DNA of 64,000 nt from contig DATAUC010000103.1 in assembly GCA_036268485.1 (NCBI GenBank), positions 39,639 through 103,638 of the forward strand, written 5' to 3'. Both the position numbers and the translations under genes were made by a program. This DNA is from Bog-473 sp036268485. Lineage in GTDB: Bacteria > Actinomycetota > Acidimicrobiia > Acidimicrobiales > RAAP-2. Shown here in pieces: positions 32,373 through 41,355 of the stretch (positions are counted from its first letter, which is position 1; every line of letters begins with the position of its first letter). Below the pieces are notes generated by a model that saw only the letters and a list, made by a program, of their open reading frames with translations, did no database searches and was not told the DNA's origin.

Positions 32373-33488
32373 GTGCGGTCGCGTCGGGTGCTCATTGCAT
32401 GGGCCGTAGTGCCACTGGCGTTGGTGGTGGCCTCGTGTTCCTCAGCGAGCCCAGGTCCGCCCACCATGTATGCGCCCATCACGACGGCCGCGGCTGGAAC
32501 CACCATCGCCTCGGTCTCGCCGGCCAGCCTGCCCAGCGGTCCGCTCGTGGCCGGCGCACCCATTGCTGTCCCGCTGACGGCCAACGCGGTGACGGCGGCC
32601 GAGGCGCCGGACGGCGCGGTCTTCCTCACAGGGCAGGCACCCGCCGCCCCGGGACCATCGGTGGTCTGGGTGGTGGACGGCAACGGACCGGCGGCCATTG
32701 CGGAACATGTCACCAGCGGCGTGGCCGCGCTGGCTGCGGATGGCACCAACCTGTACGTGGCCAGTTACGCCAGGGTGACGTCGTACCGGCGCAGTTCCGG
32801 CAACGAAGTCAGGCATTGGAAGCTCCCCTATATCAACACGGCCAATGCCTCGACCGACGATCTGCTGGACCTGACCGCGGCGGCCGGGAAGCTGTTCGTG
32901 TCGATCACGCAGGGCAATACGGTCAGCGTCTACAGCCTCAACCCCAATTCGAAGAAGGCGCCGCATCTGATCATCCGGGGCGGCGGGGCTGTCGTCGGGC
33001 CCGACGGCTCCGTCTACTACGAGCGCGCGGACGACCATCTGGTCAAGCGCAGCCCGTCCGGGGCCACCACCGCCGGTCCGGCGTTGGCCAACGCGCCGAA
33101 TGGGCTGGGTGGCGGCGTCCAGTACATCGACGAGGTCGCCGGCCGTTACGTCTGGGTCGGCCAACCGGCGGGCCAAGGCCTCGATAAAGAGGACACGCTC
33201 TACAGCACCGCCACCCTGAAGCAGGTCGGCACCTACGACGGATCGGGCTTCCAGGTGATTGTCGCCAGCACGGGCGGCGTGCTGACCCTGGTGGGTCCCG
33301 GGGGACCGGGGGGATGCGCGCCGGCGGCGCCGCAAGCCTCCACCAGTTGCGTGTTCCGTATCTCGACTCAGCGCACGCAGACTGACGGCGTGGCGGTGGG
33401 AGCGGCCGTCACCATCCTCGGCCCTTCCCCGGCCGTCATCGCCGACAACGCCGATTCGACCGCGTTCGAGGTGGAGCGCCTGATGTAA
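32373..33488 (+). CDS. Predicted exported lipoprotein, beta-propeller-like
   Basis: About 371 residues. A basic start and hydrophobic stretch end in a lipobox-like VVASCSS, so it is probably a lipoprotein anchored outside the membrane. After a Pro/Ala/Thr-rich linker, repeated short motifs (AALAADGTNLYVAS, LTAAAGKLFVS, GAVVGPDGSVYYE) recur at about 45-residue spacing, as in blades of a beta-propeller. No enzymatic residues are recognised. The start is uncertain between GTG 32373 and ATG 32349. It is convergent with the SDR at 33502. Confidence 0.7.
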   Translation: MRSRRVLIAWAVVPLALVVASCSSASPGPPTMYAPITTAAAGTTIASVSPASLPSGPLVAGAPIAVPLTANAVTAAEAPDGAVFLTGQAPAAPGPSVVWVVDGNGPAAIAEHVTSGVAALAADGTNLYVASYARVTSYRRSSGNEVRHWKLPYINTANASTDDLLDLTAAAGKLFVSITQGNTVSVYSLNPNSKKAPHLIIRGGGAVVGPDGSVYYERADDHLVKRSPSGATTAGPALANAPNGLGGGVQYIDEVAGRYVWVGQPAGQGLDKEDTLYSTATLKQVGTYDGSGFQVIVASTGGVLTLVGPGGPGGCAPAAPQASTSCVFRISTQRTQTDGVAVGAAVTILGPSPAVIADNADSTAFEVERLM

Positions 33489-33501
33489 GTGAACGGATGG
33501 C

Positions 33502-34314
33502 TTAGTAGTGCATGGCCACGCCACCGTTGGGGCTCAGGAGCTGCCCGGTGACGAAGCTGCTGGCATCGGAGGCCAGATAGAGCACGCAGTAGCCGATGTC
33601 CGAGGTGACGCCGACCCGGCGCAAGGGAGCGAACTTGGCCATAGGGGTGAGCATGGCGGCCTTGGTTTCCTCATCGATGCTGCCATCGGGCTTTGTGTAG
33701 TAGCGGGCCGTCATGTTGGTCGGGATGAAGCCGGGAGCGACGGTATTGACCCGCACACCCTTGCGGCCGACCTCCACCGCCATGGACTGGGTCAGCTGGG
33801 CCACGCCCGCCTTGCAGATGGCGTAGGGGCCGATGCCCGGTGAGGGAGCCAGCACGGCGGCGGACGCCATGTTGATGATGCTGCCGCCACCCTGTTCGAC
33901 CATCACCTTCCCAGCGGCCTGGCAGCCGTAGAGGACGCCCTTCAAGTTGACGGCGAGGATGCGGTCGAACTCGTCAGGATCGAGGTCGATGATGGAGCTA
34001 TCGATCATGATCCCCGCGATGTTGCACATGATGTCCAGCCGGTCGTGGTACGACAGGATGCGATCGACGGCCGCAGCGGTGGCGCCCCGTTCAGCCACGT
34101 TGAGCTCGACGCCGTGCGCCGCACCCCCGGCCTCCTTGATCTGTTGCGCTGTTTCCAGCGCACTGGCCTCGTTGATGTCGGCGCAGATGACGGTGGCGCC
34201 CGCCCCGGCCAGGACCTCGGCGGTGGTGCGGCCGATGCCGCTGCCGCCCCCCGTCACCAGGGCGATGCGCCCGGTCAGATCGAAGGCGGCCCGGACGGTC
34301 TCGGTGGTTTCCAC
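33502..34314 (-). CDS. Short-chain dehydrogenase/reductase
   Basis: A 270-residue classical SDR: TGGGSGIGRTTAEVL, NIAGI, active site SAAV...YAICKAGV, C-terminal SPNGGVAMHY. The family oxidises or reduces hydroxyl or keto groups with NAD(P); hydroxysteroid or 3-hydroxyacyl substrates are plausible from the context. GTG 34314 is preceded by TAAGGT with 6 intervening bases (34321-34326), so the gene is leaderless and independent of the ogt gene it follows. Confidence 0.88.
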   Translation of the reverse strand: METTETVRAAFDLTGRIALVTGGGSGIGRTTAEVLAGAGATVICADINEASALETAQQIKEAGGAAHGVELNVAERGATAAAVDRILSYHDRLDIMCNIAGIMIDSSIIDLDPDEFDRILAVNLKGVLYGCQAAGKVMVEQGGGSIINMASAAVLAPSPGIGPYAICKAGVAQLTQSMAVEVGRKGVRVNTVAPGFIPTNMTARYYTKPDGSIDEETKAAMLTPMAKFAPLRRVGVTSDIGYCVLYLASDASSFVTGQLLSPNGGVAMHY

Positions 34315-34320
34315 GGCCGC

Positions 34321-34326
34321 ACCTTA
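34321..34326 (-). promoter_or_regulatory. -10 box for SDR at 33502
   Basis: TAAGGT-N6-GTG on the minus strand, overlapping the stop codon of ogt. Confidence 0.5.
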
Positions 34327-34815
34327 GGCAGTGACACCCTCAATGGCGAGCAGGCTGCGCTTCATGGGGAGTCCGCCGCCGTAGCCGCCGATGCCGGTGC
34401 TGGCCAACACCCGATGACAGGGCACGATGATGGCAATCGGGTTCTTGCCGTTGGCCTGGCCCACTGCCCGGGGCCCCTTGGGCCGGCCCACCCGGCGGGC
34501 CAACTCGCCGTAGCTGATGGTCTCACCGTACGGAATGCGGGAGAGCTCAGCCCACACGTCTTTTTGAAAGGGGGTGCCGTCCAGTTCCATGGGGATGTCG
34601 AAGTCCTGGCGCTCGCCGGCGAAGTACTCCTCCAGCTGCCTGATGGCGGTGCGGATCACCTGGGGCACATCCGGGCCACTGGCCTTGGTGGAGCGACCGG
34701 TGACGGGCAGCCAGAGGCCGACCAGCACTTCACCGTCACTCTCCAGGACGACTTGGCCAATGGGAGTCTCCATCGGCATGAGGAATGTGGTGTCGGTAGC
34801 CGTTGCGGTAGTCAT
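34324..34815 (-). CDS. ogt: Methylated-DNA--protein-cysteine methyltransferase
   Basis: A 163-residue O6-alkylguanine-DNA alkyltransferase. The alkyl-accepting cysteine is in IAIIVPCHRVLAS; the helix-turn-helix ISYGELARRVGRPKGPRAVG and the late Arg/Tyr region GIGGYGGGLPMKR are conserved. It removes methyl groups from O6-guanine in a suicide reaction. ATG 34815 overlaps the adaA-alkA stop (ATGA), which makes this a two-gene alkylation-repair operon. Confidence 0.93.
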   Translation of the reverse strand: MTTATATDTTFLMPMETPIGQVVLESDGEVLVGLWLPVTGRSTKASGPDVPQVIRTAIRQLEEYFAGERQDFDIPMELDGTPFQKDVWAELSRIPYGETISYGELARRVGRPKGPRAVGQANGKNPIAIIVPCHRVLASTGIGGYGGGLPMKRSLLAIEGVTA

Positions 34816-36371
34816 GCGGCGTGGGTTCCTTTCAAGGGTGAGGTCGTCAGGGTCGTCTTGTTCATCGGGAGTTGCGCGTCGGGCTGGGCCCACAGGTGGG
34901 CCATGGCATAGCTGCGCCAGGGTCGCCAGCCCTCGGTGAGGGCGGTGAGTCGAGCCGGGTCGTCGGGGAAACCCAGGCGTTGGGCGGCTCGCCGAATGCC
35001 GAGGTCGGTCGGCATGAAGGCGTCGGGGTCGCGCAGGGCCCGCATGGCCACGTACTCCACCGTCCACGGCCCGATGCCGGGCAGCGCCAACAGCGACGCC
35101 CGCAGCTCAGCCGGATCGGCGCCGGGATCGATGACCACGCGGCCGTCGTCCACCGCATGGGCCAACGCCACCAGGGCACCACGGCGGCTGGCCGGCATGG
35201 AGAAGGTGGCTGGCGCCTGCTCGGCCAGTGCGATCAGGGCCGCCGGCGTCGGGAAGAGGTGGGTGATGGCCCCCAACGGATGGTCGAGCACCTCACCGGC
35301 GGCTTGCGTCAGGCGCCCCGCAATGGTGCGGGCACCGACGACGGACACCTGCTGGCCGATGACGGCGCGCACGGCCAGTTCGAACCCGTCGGCCGCGCCG
35401 GGGACCCGGCGTCCGGGGTCGGCGGTAACCAGCGGCCCGAGCAAGGGGTCGGCGCCCAGGGCGTCGACGATGGCGATGGGGTCGGCATCGAGATCGAGCA
35501 GCTGGCGGCAGCGTGACACCGCGGTGGTGAGGTCGCGCAGATCGGACAGGTGAAGCTCACCCTCGACAAAGGCTGGCCCGTCGTCGCCGTGGTCCACAGC
35601 CGTCAGGGCAACGACGCCATGGCCGTGGGGCAGGCGGAGGCTGCGCTGGTAGGTGTTGCCGTCCAATGCCTCCACGCCGGGCACCGCCCGCAGGCCCAAG
35701 AACTGCAGCACCGAGTCGGGGTTGAAGGGCCGGCGGCACGGCAGGCGCAACCGGATGCCGGCGGCCACCCCGTCGGAAGCGCCCTTGCCGCGACGTTGCC
35801 GCGTGGTTGAGGACACCCGGGACCGCAACCCGCTCGGGGTGTCGGCGAAGATCTGCTGCATGGTCTCGTTGCATTGGCGCACGCTGGAAAAGCCGGCGGC
35901 GAAGGCCACGTGGGCCACCGGCAACTCGGTCGTCTCCAACAAGATGCGCGCCGTCTGGCTGCGCTGGGCCCGGGCGATGGCCAGCGGGCCGGTGCCCACC
36001 TCGGCCGTGATGACCCGGTTGAGTTGGCGCACGCTGTAGCCCAGGCGTCCGGCCAACCCTTCGACTCCCTCCCGGTCCACAATGCCGTCACGGATCAGGC
36101 GCATGGCCCGGGCTACCACGTCGGCCCGCAGGTTCCACTCGGGCGACCCCGGGGTGGCGTCAGGCCGGCAACGCAGGCAGGCCCGGAACCCAGCCTGTTG
36201 TGCGGCCGCAGCCGAGGCGTAGAAGCGCACGTTCTTGCGCATCGGTGTGCGGGCCGGACAACTCGGCCGGCAGTAGATCCCGGTCGAGGTGACCCCGCAG
36301 AAGAACCACCCGTCGAAGCGGGCGTCCTTGCTCAATGCTGCTTGGTAGCAGCGGTCCGGGTCTTCGATCAC
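34812..36371 (-). CDS. AdaA-AlkA fusion: alkylation sensor and 3-methyladenine DNA glycosylase
   Basis: A 519-residue three-part protein. The N-terminal Ada methyl-phosphotriester domain has the zinc/acceptor cysteines GIYCRPSCPAR and ACLRCRPD. An AraC-type HTH follows at about 90-190 (GRLGYSVRQLNRVI). An AlkA glycosylase from about 205 has the helix-hairpin-helix LLALPGIGPWTVEYVAM and the catalytic Asp in FMPTDLGIRRAA. Once methylated it should activate its own operon and ogt. This fusion matches the mycobacterial adaptive response gene. GTG start; no clear ribosome-binding site. Confidence 0.93.
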   Translation of the reverse strand: MIEDPDRCYQAALSKDARFDGWFFCGVTSTGIYCRPSCPARTPMRKNVRFYASAAAAQQAGFRACLRCRPDATPGSPEWNLRADVVARAMRLIRDGIVDREGVEGLAGRLGYSVRQLNRVITAEVGTGPLAIARAQRSQTARILLETTELPVAHVAFAAGFSSVRQCNETMQQIFADTPSGLRSRVSSTTRQRRGKGASDGVAAGIRLRLPCRRPFNPDSVLQFLGLRAVPGVEALDGNTYQRSLRLPHGHGVVALTAVDHGDDGPAFVEGELHLSDLRDLTTAVSRCRQLLDLDADPIAIVDALGADPLLGPLVTADPGRRVPGAADGFELAVRAVIGQQVSVVGARTIAGRLTQAAGEVLDHPLGAITHLFPTPAALIALAEQAPATFSMPASRRGALVALAHAVDDGRVVIDPGADPAELRASLLALPGIGPWTVEYVAMRALRDPDAFMPTDLGIRRAAQRLGFPDDPARLTALTEGWRPWRSYAMAHLWAQPDAQLPMNKTTLTTSPLKGTHAA

Positions 36372-36428
36372 CCGTGCATGGTGACACGGGGCTGTGCCGA
36401 TTACTGGCGGAAATCGGACATCACCGTT

Positions 36429-37532
36429 TTAGCCCCGCTTGGCCTGGGCCAACACTAATCGTCGTTGGGTCGACGCATCGCCCCAGGCCGCTGAGAGGGC
36501 CCAGGTTCGCTTCATGAAGAAGTGGAGATCGCACTCCCAGGTGTACCCGATGGCTCCATGCACCTGTAAAGCAACCCGGGCGGCCAGGTCGGCTGCGTCC
36601 GAGGCCATGGCCTTGGCCATCGATGCATCGTGCGACACCGAGGGTTGGGCGGTGGCCAGCGACCAGGCGGCCCGGTAGGTGGCCGGTCGGGCGAACTCGA
36701 GCTTGACCCGGGCATTGGCCAGCAGGTGCTTGACCGCCTGGAAGCTGCCGATCGGTTTGCCGAATTGCTGGCGGTCCTTGGCGTAGTCGGCCGCCATGGT
36801 GATCATGCGATCCGCCAGCCCGAGCAGCACGGCGGCCGAGCCGGCGGCGGCGCGGTCGGCCAGCACCTGCACCACGGCATCGGCGGTCACGCCGTAGGCC
36901 AGGAGAGTGTCCGCGGAGAGCGGCCAGTGGACCGTCGAGACGTCGCGGGTCGTATCGAGAACGGGCGTCGACTCAATGAGGCAGTCGACGGCCGGCACGG
37001 CGTGCACCTGCCAACCCGAATCGGTGTCGCGACAGGCCAACACGAGGACCTTGGCCGTGCGGGCGCCGACCACGCGTGGAGTGGTCAAACGACCGTCGGC
37101 CGAGACGGTGGTGGGCGAGGTGGGTCCGCCGAGCGAGACGTCAATGCCACCGACGGCGGCCGTCAGGCCGTGGTCCACAATGGCCCCCAGGGCGAGTTCG
37201 GCTTGCGGGGCGGGCAGCAAGGTAGCCAGCAGGGGGGCGGCCAGGGCGGCCGTTTCGAGCAGCGGCTCAGGCAACGCGGCCCAGCCGCTCTCTTCGAGCA
37301 CTCCGACCAGGTCGACGTCGTTCAGGCCGAGGCCGCGGGACGCCTCGGGTACCAACAGCGAGGGGGCGCCCAGTTCAGCCAGTACCCGCCAGCGTTCGGC
37401 GCTCAGCGCGGTCCGACCTTCCGGCGACGCCTCGTCGAAGCTGCGCAGCGCGCCGACCGTGCATTCCTTGTCCAACACCTGGCGCACGGTGGCGCGCAAT
37501 TCGCGCTGGTCGTCGTTGAATCCGAAATCCAC
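36429..37532 (-). CDS. Acyl-CoA dehydrogenase, short beta-type subunit
   Basis: A 367-residue ACAD with a conserved C-terminus (DYAKDRQQFGKPIGSFQ, ALQVHGAIGYTWECDLHFFM) but a poorly conserved middle, the pattern of the beta-like subunit in heteromeric steroid-acyl-CoA dehydrogenases. GTG 37532 lies two bases beyond the stop of the preceding ACAD, so the two are co-translated. It is the second such pair in the window; the two pairs probably serve different side-chain or ring intermediates. Confidence 0.88.
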   Translation of the reverse strand: MDFGFNDDQRELRATVRQVLDKECTVGALRSFDEASPEGRTALSAERWRVLAELGAPSLLVPEASRGLGLNDVDLVGVLEESGWAALPEPLLETAALAAPLLATLLPAPQAELALGAIVDHGLTAAVGGIDVSLGGPTSPTTVSADGRLTTPRVVGARTAKVLVLACRDTDSGWQVHAVPAVDCLIESTPVLDTTRDVSTVHWPLSADTLLAYGVTADAVVQVLADRAAAGSAAVLLGLADRMITMAADYAKDRQQFGKPIGSFQAVKHLLANARVKLEFARPATYRAAWSLATAQPSVSHDASMAKAMASDAADLAARVALQVHGAIGYTWECDLHFFMKRTWALSAAWGDASTQRRLVLAQAKRG

Positions 37533-37534
37533 GG

Positions 37535-38683
37535 TCAGCCCCTTGGCAATCCGAGCAGCCGCTCGGCGACCACGTTGCGCTGGATCTCGTTGGTCCCGGC
37601 ATAGATGGGGCCGGCCAAGGAGAAGAGGTACCCGTCGAGCCAGGGTCCGGGCGCACCGGCATCGAACACTTCGGCTTCGGTCCCGAGCAGGCGCAAGCCG
37701 GCCTGATGGATGGCCACGTCGGTCTCGGACCAGAAGATCTTGTTGCAACTGGCTTCGGGACCGACGGCGTGACCCTGCATCACCTTGGTGGCCGTCCAGT
37801 ACGTGTGCAGCTTGTAGGCCTCGGCATCCATGTAGGCCTGGGCCACGCCGTCGGTGGACGCGCCAGGTGCGCCGCTCTGGTCGTACAGGTCCAACAGGCG
37901 GGCCGCCGCTTCGGTGTAGCGGGCCGGGCTGCGCAGGCTGAGGCCGCGCTCGCTGCCTGCGGTGGCCATGGCCACCGACCAGCCCGCCCCGACCTCGCCC
38001 AACACCTGGGCGTCGGGCACCTCGACGCTGTCGAAGAAGATCTCGGCGAACCCGGTCTCGCCGTCAATCTGCGGTATCGGTCGAACAGTCAGGCCGGGGC
38101 TGTCCATAGGGATCAGGAGGTAGGTCAGCCCCCGGTGGCGTTCGGCCCCGGGGTCGGTACGAAAGATGCCGAAGCACCATTCGGCGAAGGCGCCCCGGCT
38201 GGCCCAGGTCTTCTGCCCGGTCAGCACCCACCCGTCGTCGGCCCCGTTGCGTTCGGCCCGGGAGCGGATGCCGGCCAGGTCGCTCCCGGCGTCGGGCTCG
38301 GACCACCCCTGGCACCAGATCTCCTGGCCCGAGGCCATCGGGGGCAGGAAGCGCTCCTTCTGGGCCGCGGTCCCGTACTCGAGCATGGTGGGGGCCAGCA
38401 GGAAGACACCGTTCTGGCTGACCCGGGTGGGGGCGCCCGCCCGGTAGTACTCCTCTTCGAATATGAGCCACTCCATGATGCCGACGTCGCGCCCGCCGTA
38501 TTCGGTCGGCCAGCTGACGACCGACCAGCGATCGGCGTACATGGTCTGCTCCCAGGCGCGATGGCGTTCGAATCCCTCGGCCGTGTCGAGTGAGGGCAGG
38601 GGCTCGGCGGGGACGTGATCGGCCAACCACTGCCGCGCTTGGGCTCGGAACGCCTCGTGCTGGTCGCTGAAGGTGAGGTCCAT
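37535..38683 (-). CDS. Acyl-CoA dehydrogenase, long alpha-type subunit
   Basis: A 382-residue ACAD: IWCQGWSEPDAGSDLAGI, LTGQKTWASRGAFAEW and the C-terminal GTNEIQRNVVAERLLGLPR. The residue before GT is Ala instead of the medium-chain catalytic Glu, as in the pair at 27812-30012. Oxidises the alpha-beta bond of an acyl-CoA using FAD, with electrons going to ETF. It follows a lipoprotein esterase by 2 bases on the same strand, which suggests an operon esterase-ACAD-ACAD. Confidence 0.9.
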   Translation of the reverse strand: MDLTFSDQHEAFRAQARQWLADHVPAEPLPSLDTAEGFERHRAWEQTMYADRWSVVSWPTEYGGRDVGIMEWLIFEEEYYRAGAPTRVSQNGVFLLAPTMLEYGTAAQKERFLPPMASGQEIWCQGWSEPDAGSDLAGIRSRAERNGADDGWVLTGQKTWASRGAFAEWCFGIFRTDPGAERHRGLTYLLIPMDSPGLTVRPIPQIDGETGFAEIFFDSVEVPDAQVLGEVGAGWSVAMATAGSERGLSLRSPARYTEAAARLLDLYDQSGAPGASTDGVAQAYMDAEAYKLHTYWTATKVMQGHAVGPEASCNKIFWSETDVAIHQAGLRLLGTEAEVFDAGAPGPWLDGYLFSLAGPIYAGTNEIQRNVVAERLLGLPRG

Positions 38684-38685
38684 GG

Positions 38686-39639
38686 TCAGGTACGGGGGTG
38701 CAGCTGCGAGACGAAGAAGCTCAGGACATTGTTGGTGATCTGCTGCTCATTGAGCGAGGCCCCAGCCTGGTCGAATTCGTGCCCGGCGCCGTTCACAACG
38801 AGCAGTTTCTGCGGTACACCGGCCGCCGCCAAATCGAAGTCCAATTCCTGTGACTGCTGGAGGTAGACGATCTCATCGTTGTCGGCCGCGATGATGAGGA
38901 ACGGCGGATCGCCGGCGGCGATGTAGGTGACCGGGCTGGCGGCCCGGAGCTCGCCGCCCAGTTTGGCCGGCGAGACGTTACCCAACAGGGAGATGAAGGA
39001 GTCCTGAACCACCCCGCTGACACCCTGGTCGCCCATCGTCAGCAGGTCCGCCGGTCCGGCCATGTCGACCACCGCCTGCACCTTGCTCGATTCGTTGCTG
39101 TAGGCCCCGCCGTCCCAGCCGACGTTGGGACCGGCCGTGCCGAGCAGGCTGACCAGGTGCCCCCCCGCGCTCTGACCCCAGGCCCCGATCTCGTTGGGGT
39201 TGACATCGAGGGCGCGGGCGTTGGCCCGCAGGTAGCGGATGGCGCACTTGACGTCCTCAATCTGGGCCGGCCAGGGCTTGCCCGGACCCAGGCGGTAGTC
39301 CACGCTGACCACGACGAAGCCGAAGGCGGCCAGGGTCGGTCCGATCTTGTTGATGATGAAACCGCCGGTGTCGTAGTCGCCCGAGACCCACGATCCGCCG
39401 TGGACGTAGACGGCGGCCGGGGCCCGGCCGAAGCCCTTGACCGGCTCGGTGATCCTGGCCTGTTCGCCGTTGCAGTAGGTGACCGTCACCTTCTGTCCCG
39501 GCCCCAGCGTGGGCACGGTTCCGGTGCCGGCGGGAGTGCTCGGTGCGGCGTTGGGGTCCGCCCCGGCGCCACCGCACGCCGCCAGCCCGAGCATGGCCGC
39601 CACGAACAAACCGGCGACGAGGGGAAAGCGGCGAGGCAC
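38686..39639 (-). CDS. Lipoprotein alpha/beta-hydrolase (HSL-type esterase)
   Basis: A 317-residue exported esterase. A signal peptide ends at the lipobox MLGLAACGG, so it is probably lipid-anchored. AVYVHGGSWVSGD is the HGG oxyanion motif; the nucleophile is in IGAWGQSAGGHL; the triad Asp is in IIAADNDEIV and the His in GAGHEFD. It could release acids or sterols from esters at the cell surface for the dehydrogenases encoded downstream. GTG start. Divergent from the thiolase at 39731. Confidence 0.85.
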   Translation of the reverse strand: MPRRFPLVAGLFVAAMLGLAACGGAGADPNAAPSTPAGTGTVPTLGPGQKVTVTYCNGEQARITEPVKGFGRAPAAVYVHGGSWVSGDYDTGGFIINKIGPTLAAFGFVVVSVDYRLGPGKPWPAQIEDVKCAIRYLRANARALDVNPNEIGAWGQSAGGHLVSLLGTAGPNVGWDGGAYSNESSKVQAVVDMAGPADLLTMGDQGVSGVVQDSFISLLGNVSPAKLGGELRAASPVTYIAAGDPPFLIIAADNDEIVYLQQSQELDFDLAAAGVPQKLLVVNGAGHEFDQAGASLNEQQITNNVLSFFVSQLHPRT

Positions 39640-39730
39640 GGGTCATATCCTGGTCGATCAATTGGGGGTGCGGGTGACGCAGGGTCCCCAAATCTGGCAC
39701 CCCGTCAGATTCGGGTCCACAATGGCTCCC

Positions 39731-40909
39731 ATGCCTAATGCCGTGATCGTCGATGCAGTCCGGACCCCGGTGGGCCGTCGGGGGGGTCGCCTCTCGGGCT
39801 GGCACGCCACCGATCTGGCCGCTCAGCCCCTAAAAGCCCTGCTCGACCGCAATGATCTCGATCCCGCCCTGGTGGAGGACGTGATCATGGGTTGCACCAT
39901 GACTGTGGGTGAACAGGCCATGAACATCGCCCGCAACGCGGCGTTGGCGGCCGGATTCCCCGAATCGGTCCCCGGGACGACCGTCGACCGCCAGTGCGGA
40001 TCGGCCCAGCAGGCCATCCATTTCGCCGCTCAGGCTGTGATGTCGGGGGCCATGGACATCGCCATCGGAGCGGGCATTGAGTCGATGAGCCGGGTGCCGA
40101 TCGGGTCGACCACCGATCCGGGTCCCGGCGAGGCCTACGGCCCCCTCTACAAGGAGCGGTTCGAGCTCATCCACCAGGGGGAATGCGCCGAGGAGATCGC
40201 CCGGCGCTGGAAGGTGACCCGGGAAGAGATGGACGCCCTGGCCTTCCAGTCCCATCAGCGGGCGGCCCGGGCCACCGACGAAGGCCGCTTCGCCAATGAG
40301 ATCATCTCGCTCGAGGCCCGAGTCCACCCCGACATTCCTGGTGCGGCGGACGTCACCGGGATGATGGAGAGCGACGAAGGCATCCGCCGAGATACCACCT
40401 TGGAGAAGCTGGCCGGATTGCGGCCGGCCTTCTTCGAAACCGGCACCGTCACCGCCGGCAGCTCCTCGCAGATCTCCGACGGGGCGGCCGCGGTGCTCAT
40501 CATGAGCGAGGAGCGGGCCAACTCGTTGGGGCTGCGGCCGCGGGCCCGCTTCCACACCTTTGCGGTGGCGGCCAACGACCCGCAGATCATGTTGACGGCA
40601 CCCATCCCGGCCACCGAGCTGGTGCTGGCCAAGTCCAAGCTCTCCCTTGACGAGATCGACCTCATTGAGATCAACGAGGCCTTTGCTTCTGTGGTCCTGG
40701 CCTGGGAGCGCGAGTTCCATCCCGACATGGACCGGGTCAACCCCAACGGCGGCGCCATGGCCATCGGCCACCCGACGGGGTGTTCGGGGGCGCGGCTGAT
40801 GGCCACCCTGCTCAACGAGCTGGAGCGGACCGGTGGCCGCTACGGGCTCCAGACCATGTGCGAGGGCGGCGGCCAGGCCAACGCCACCATCATTGAGAGG
40901 TTGGGCTGA
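39731..40909 (+). CDS. Thiolase (acetyl-CoA acyltransferase), FadA5/FadA6-like
   Basis: A 392-residue degradative thiolase. The nucleophilic Cys is in TTVDRQCGSAQQA, the His in IEINEAFASVV, and the proton-relay Cys in MCEGGGQANATIIERLG. Sequence resemblance, from memory, is shared between mycobacterial FadA5 (steroid side-chain) and FadA6 (C/D-ring), so neither symbol is assigned. It cleaves 3-ketoacyl-CoA to acetyl- or propionyl-CoA plus a shortened acyl-CoA. ATG 39722 is an alternative start. First gene of a thiolase-DUF35-Ltp2-like operon with a 1-base overlap. Confidence 0.9.
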   Translation: MPNAVIVDAVRTPVGRRGGRLSGWHATDLAAQPLKALLDRNDLDPALVEDVIMGCTMTVGEQAMNIARNAALAAGFPESVPGTTVDRQCGSAQQAIHFAAQAVMSGAMDIAIGAGIESMSRVPIGSTTDPGPGEAYGPLYKERFELIHQGECAEEIARRWKVTREEMDALAFQSHQRAARATDEGRFANEIISLEARVHPDIPGAADVTGMMESDEGIRRDTTLEKLAGLRPAFFETGTVTAGSSSQISDGAAAVLIMSEERANSLGLRPRARFHTFAVAANDPQIMLTAPIPATELVLAKSKLSLDEIDLIEINEAFASVVLAWEREFHPDMDRVNPNGGAMAIGHPTGCSGARLMATLLNELERTGGRYGLQTMCEGGGQANATIIERLG

Positions 40910-41352
40910 TGGCGACGCAGGTACCGGCGATCGACGGTTGGTTCACCCACGGAGAGCACGGCGCCGCGTTGTTGGGCTCTCGCTGCACCAGGTGCGGCAC
41001 CTACGCCTTTCCCCAGGCCACCATGTACTGCGGCAATCCGGATTGCGAGGGACAGGAGTTCGACACGGTCGAGTTGTCCCGGACCGGGAAGATCTGGTCC
41101 TACACCGACGCCCGTTACCAACCGCCGGCGCCCTACGTGCCGGCCGACCCCTACGTGCCCTTCTGTATCGCCGCCGTCGAGCTGGCGGCCGAGAAGCTCG
41201 TCATCATGGGCCAGGTCGTCGCCGGCGTGACGGTGGACGACCTCAGGGTGGGTGACGAGATGGAACTCGTCATCGACACGCTGTACCAGGAGGACGACAC
41301 CGAGTATCTCGTGTGGAAATGGCGGCCGTTGACGGCCGCCGGAGAGGCGTGA
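40909..41352 (+). CDS. DUF35 Zn-ribbon/OB-fold partner of Ltp2-like aldolase
   Basis: A 147-residue protein with a zinc ribbon (CTRCGTYAFPQATMYCGNPDC) and OB fold. In the known steroid pathway, Ltp2 needs the DUF35 domain of ChsH2 to form an active retro-aldolase. Here the DUF35 domain is a separate protein placed directly before the Ltp2-like gene, with no MaoC-type hydratase domain attached. It starts in a TGATG overlap with the thiolase gene. Confidence 0.88.
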   Translation: MATQVPAIDGWFTHGEHGAALLGSRCTRCGTYAFPQATMYCGNPDCEGQEFDTVELSRTGKIWSYTDARYQPPAPYVPADPYVPFCIAAVELAAEKLVIMGQVVAGVTVDDLRVGDEMELVIDTLYQEDDTEYLVWKWRPLTAAGEA

Positions 41353-41355
41353 CCG

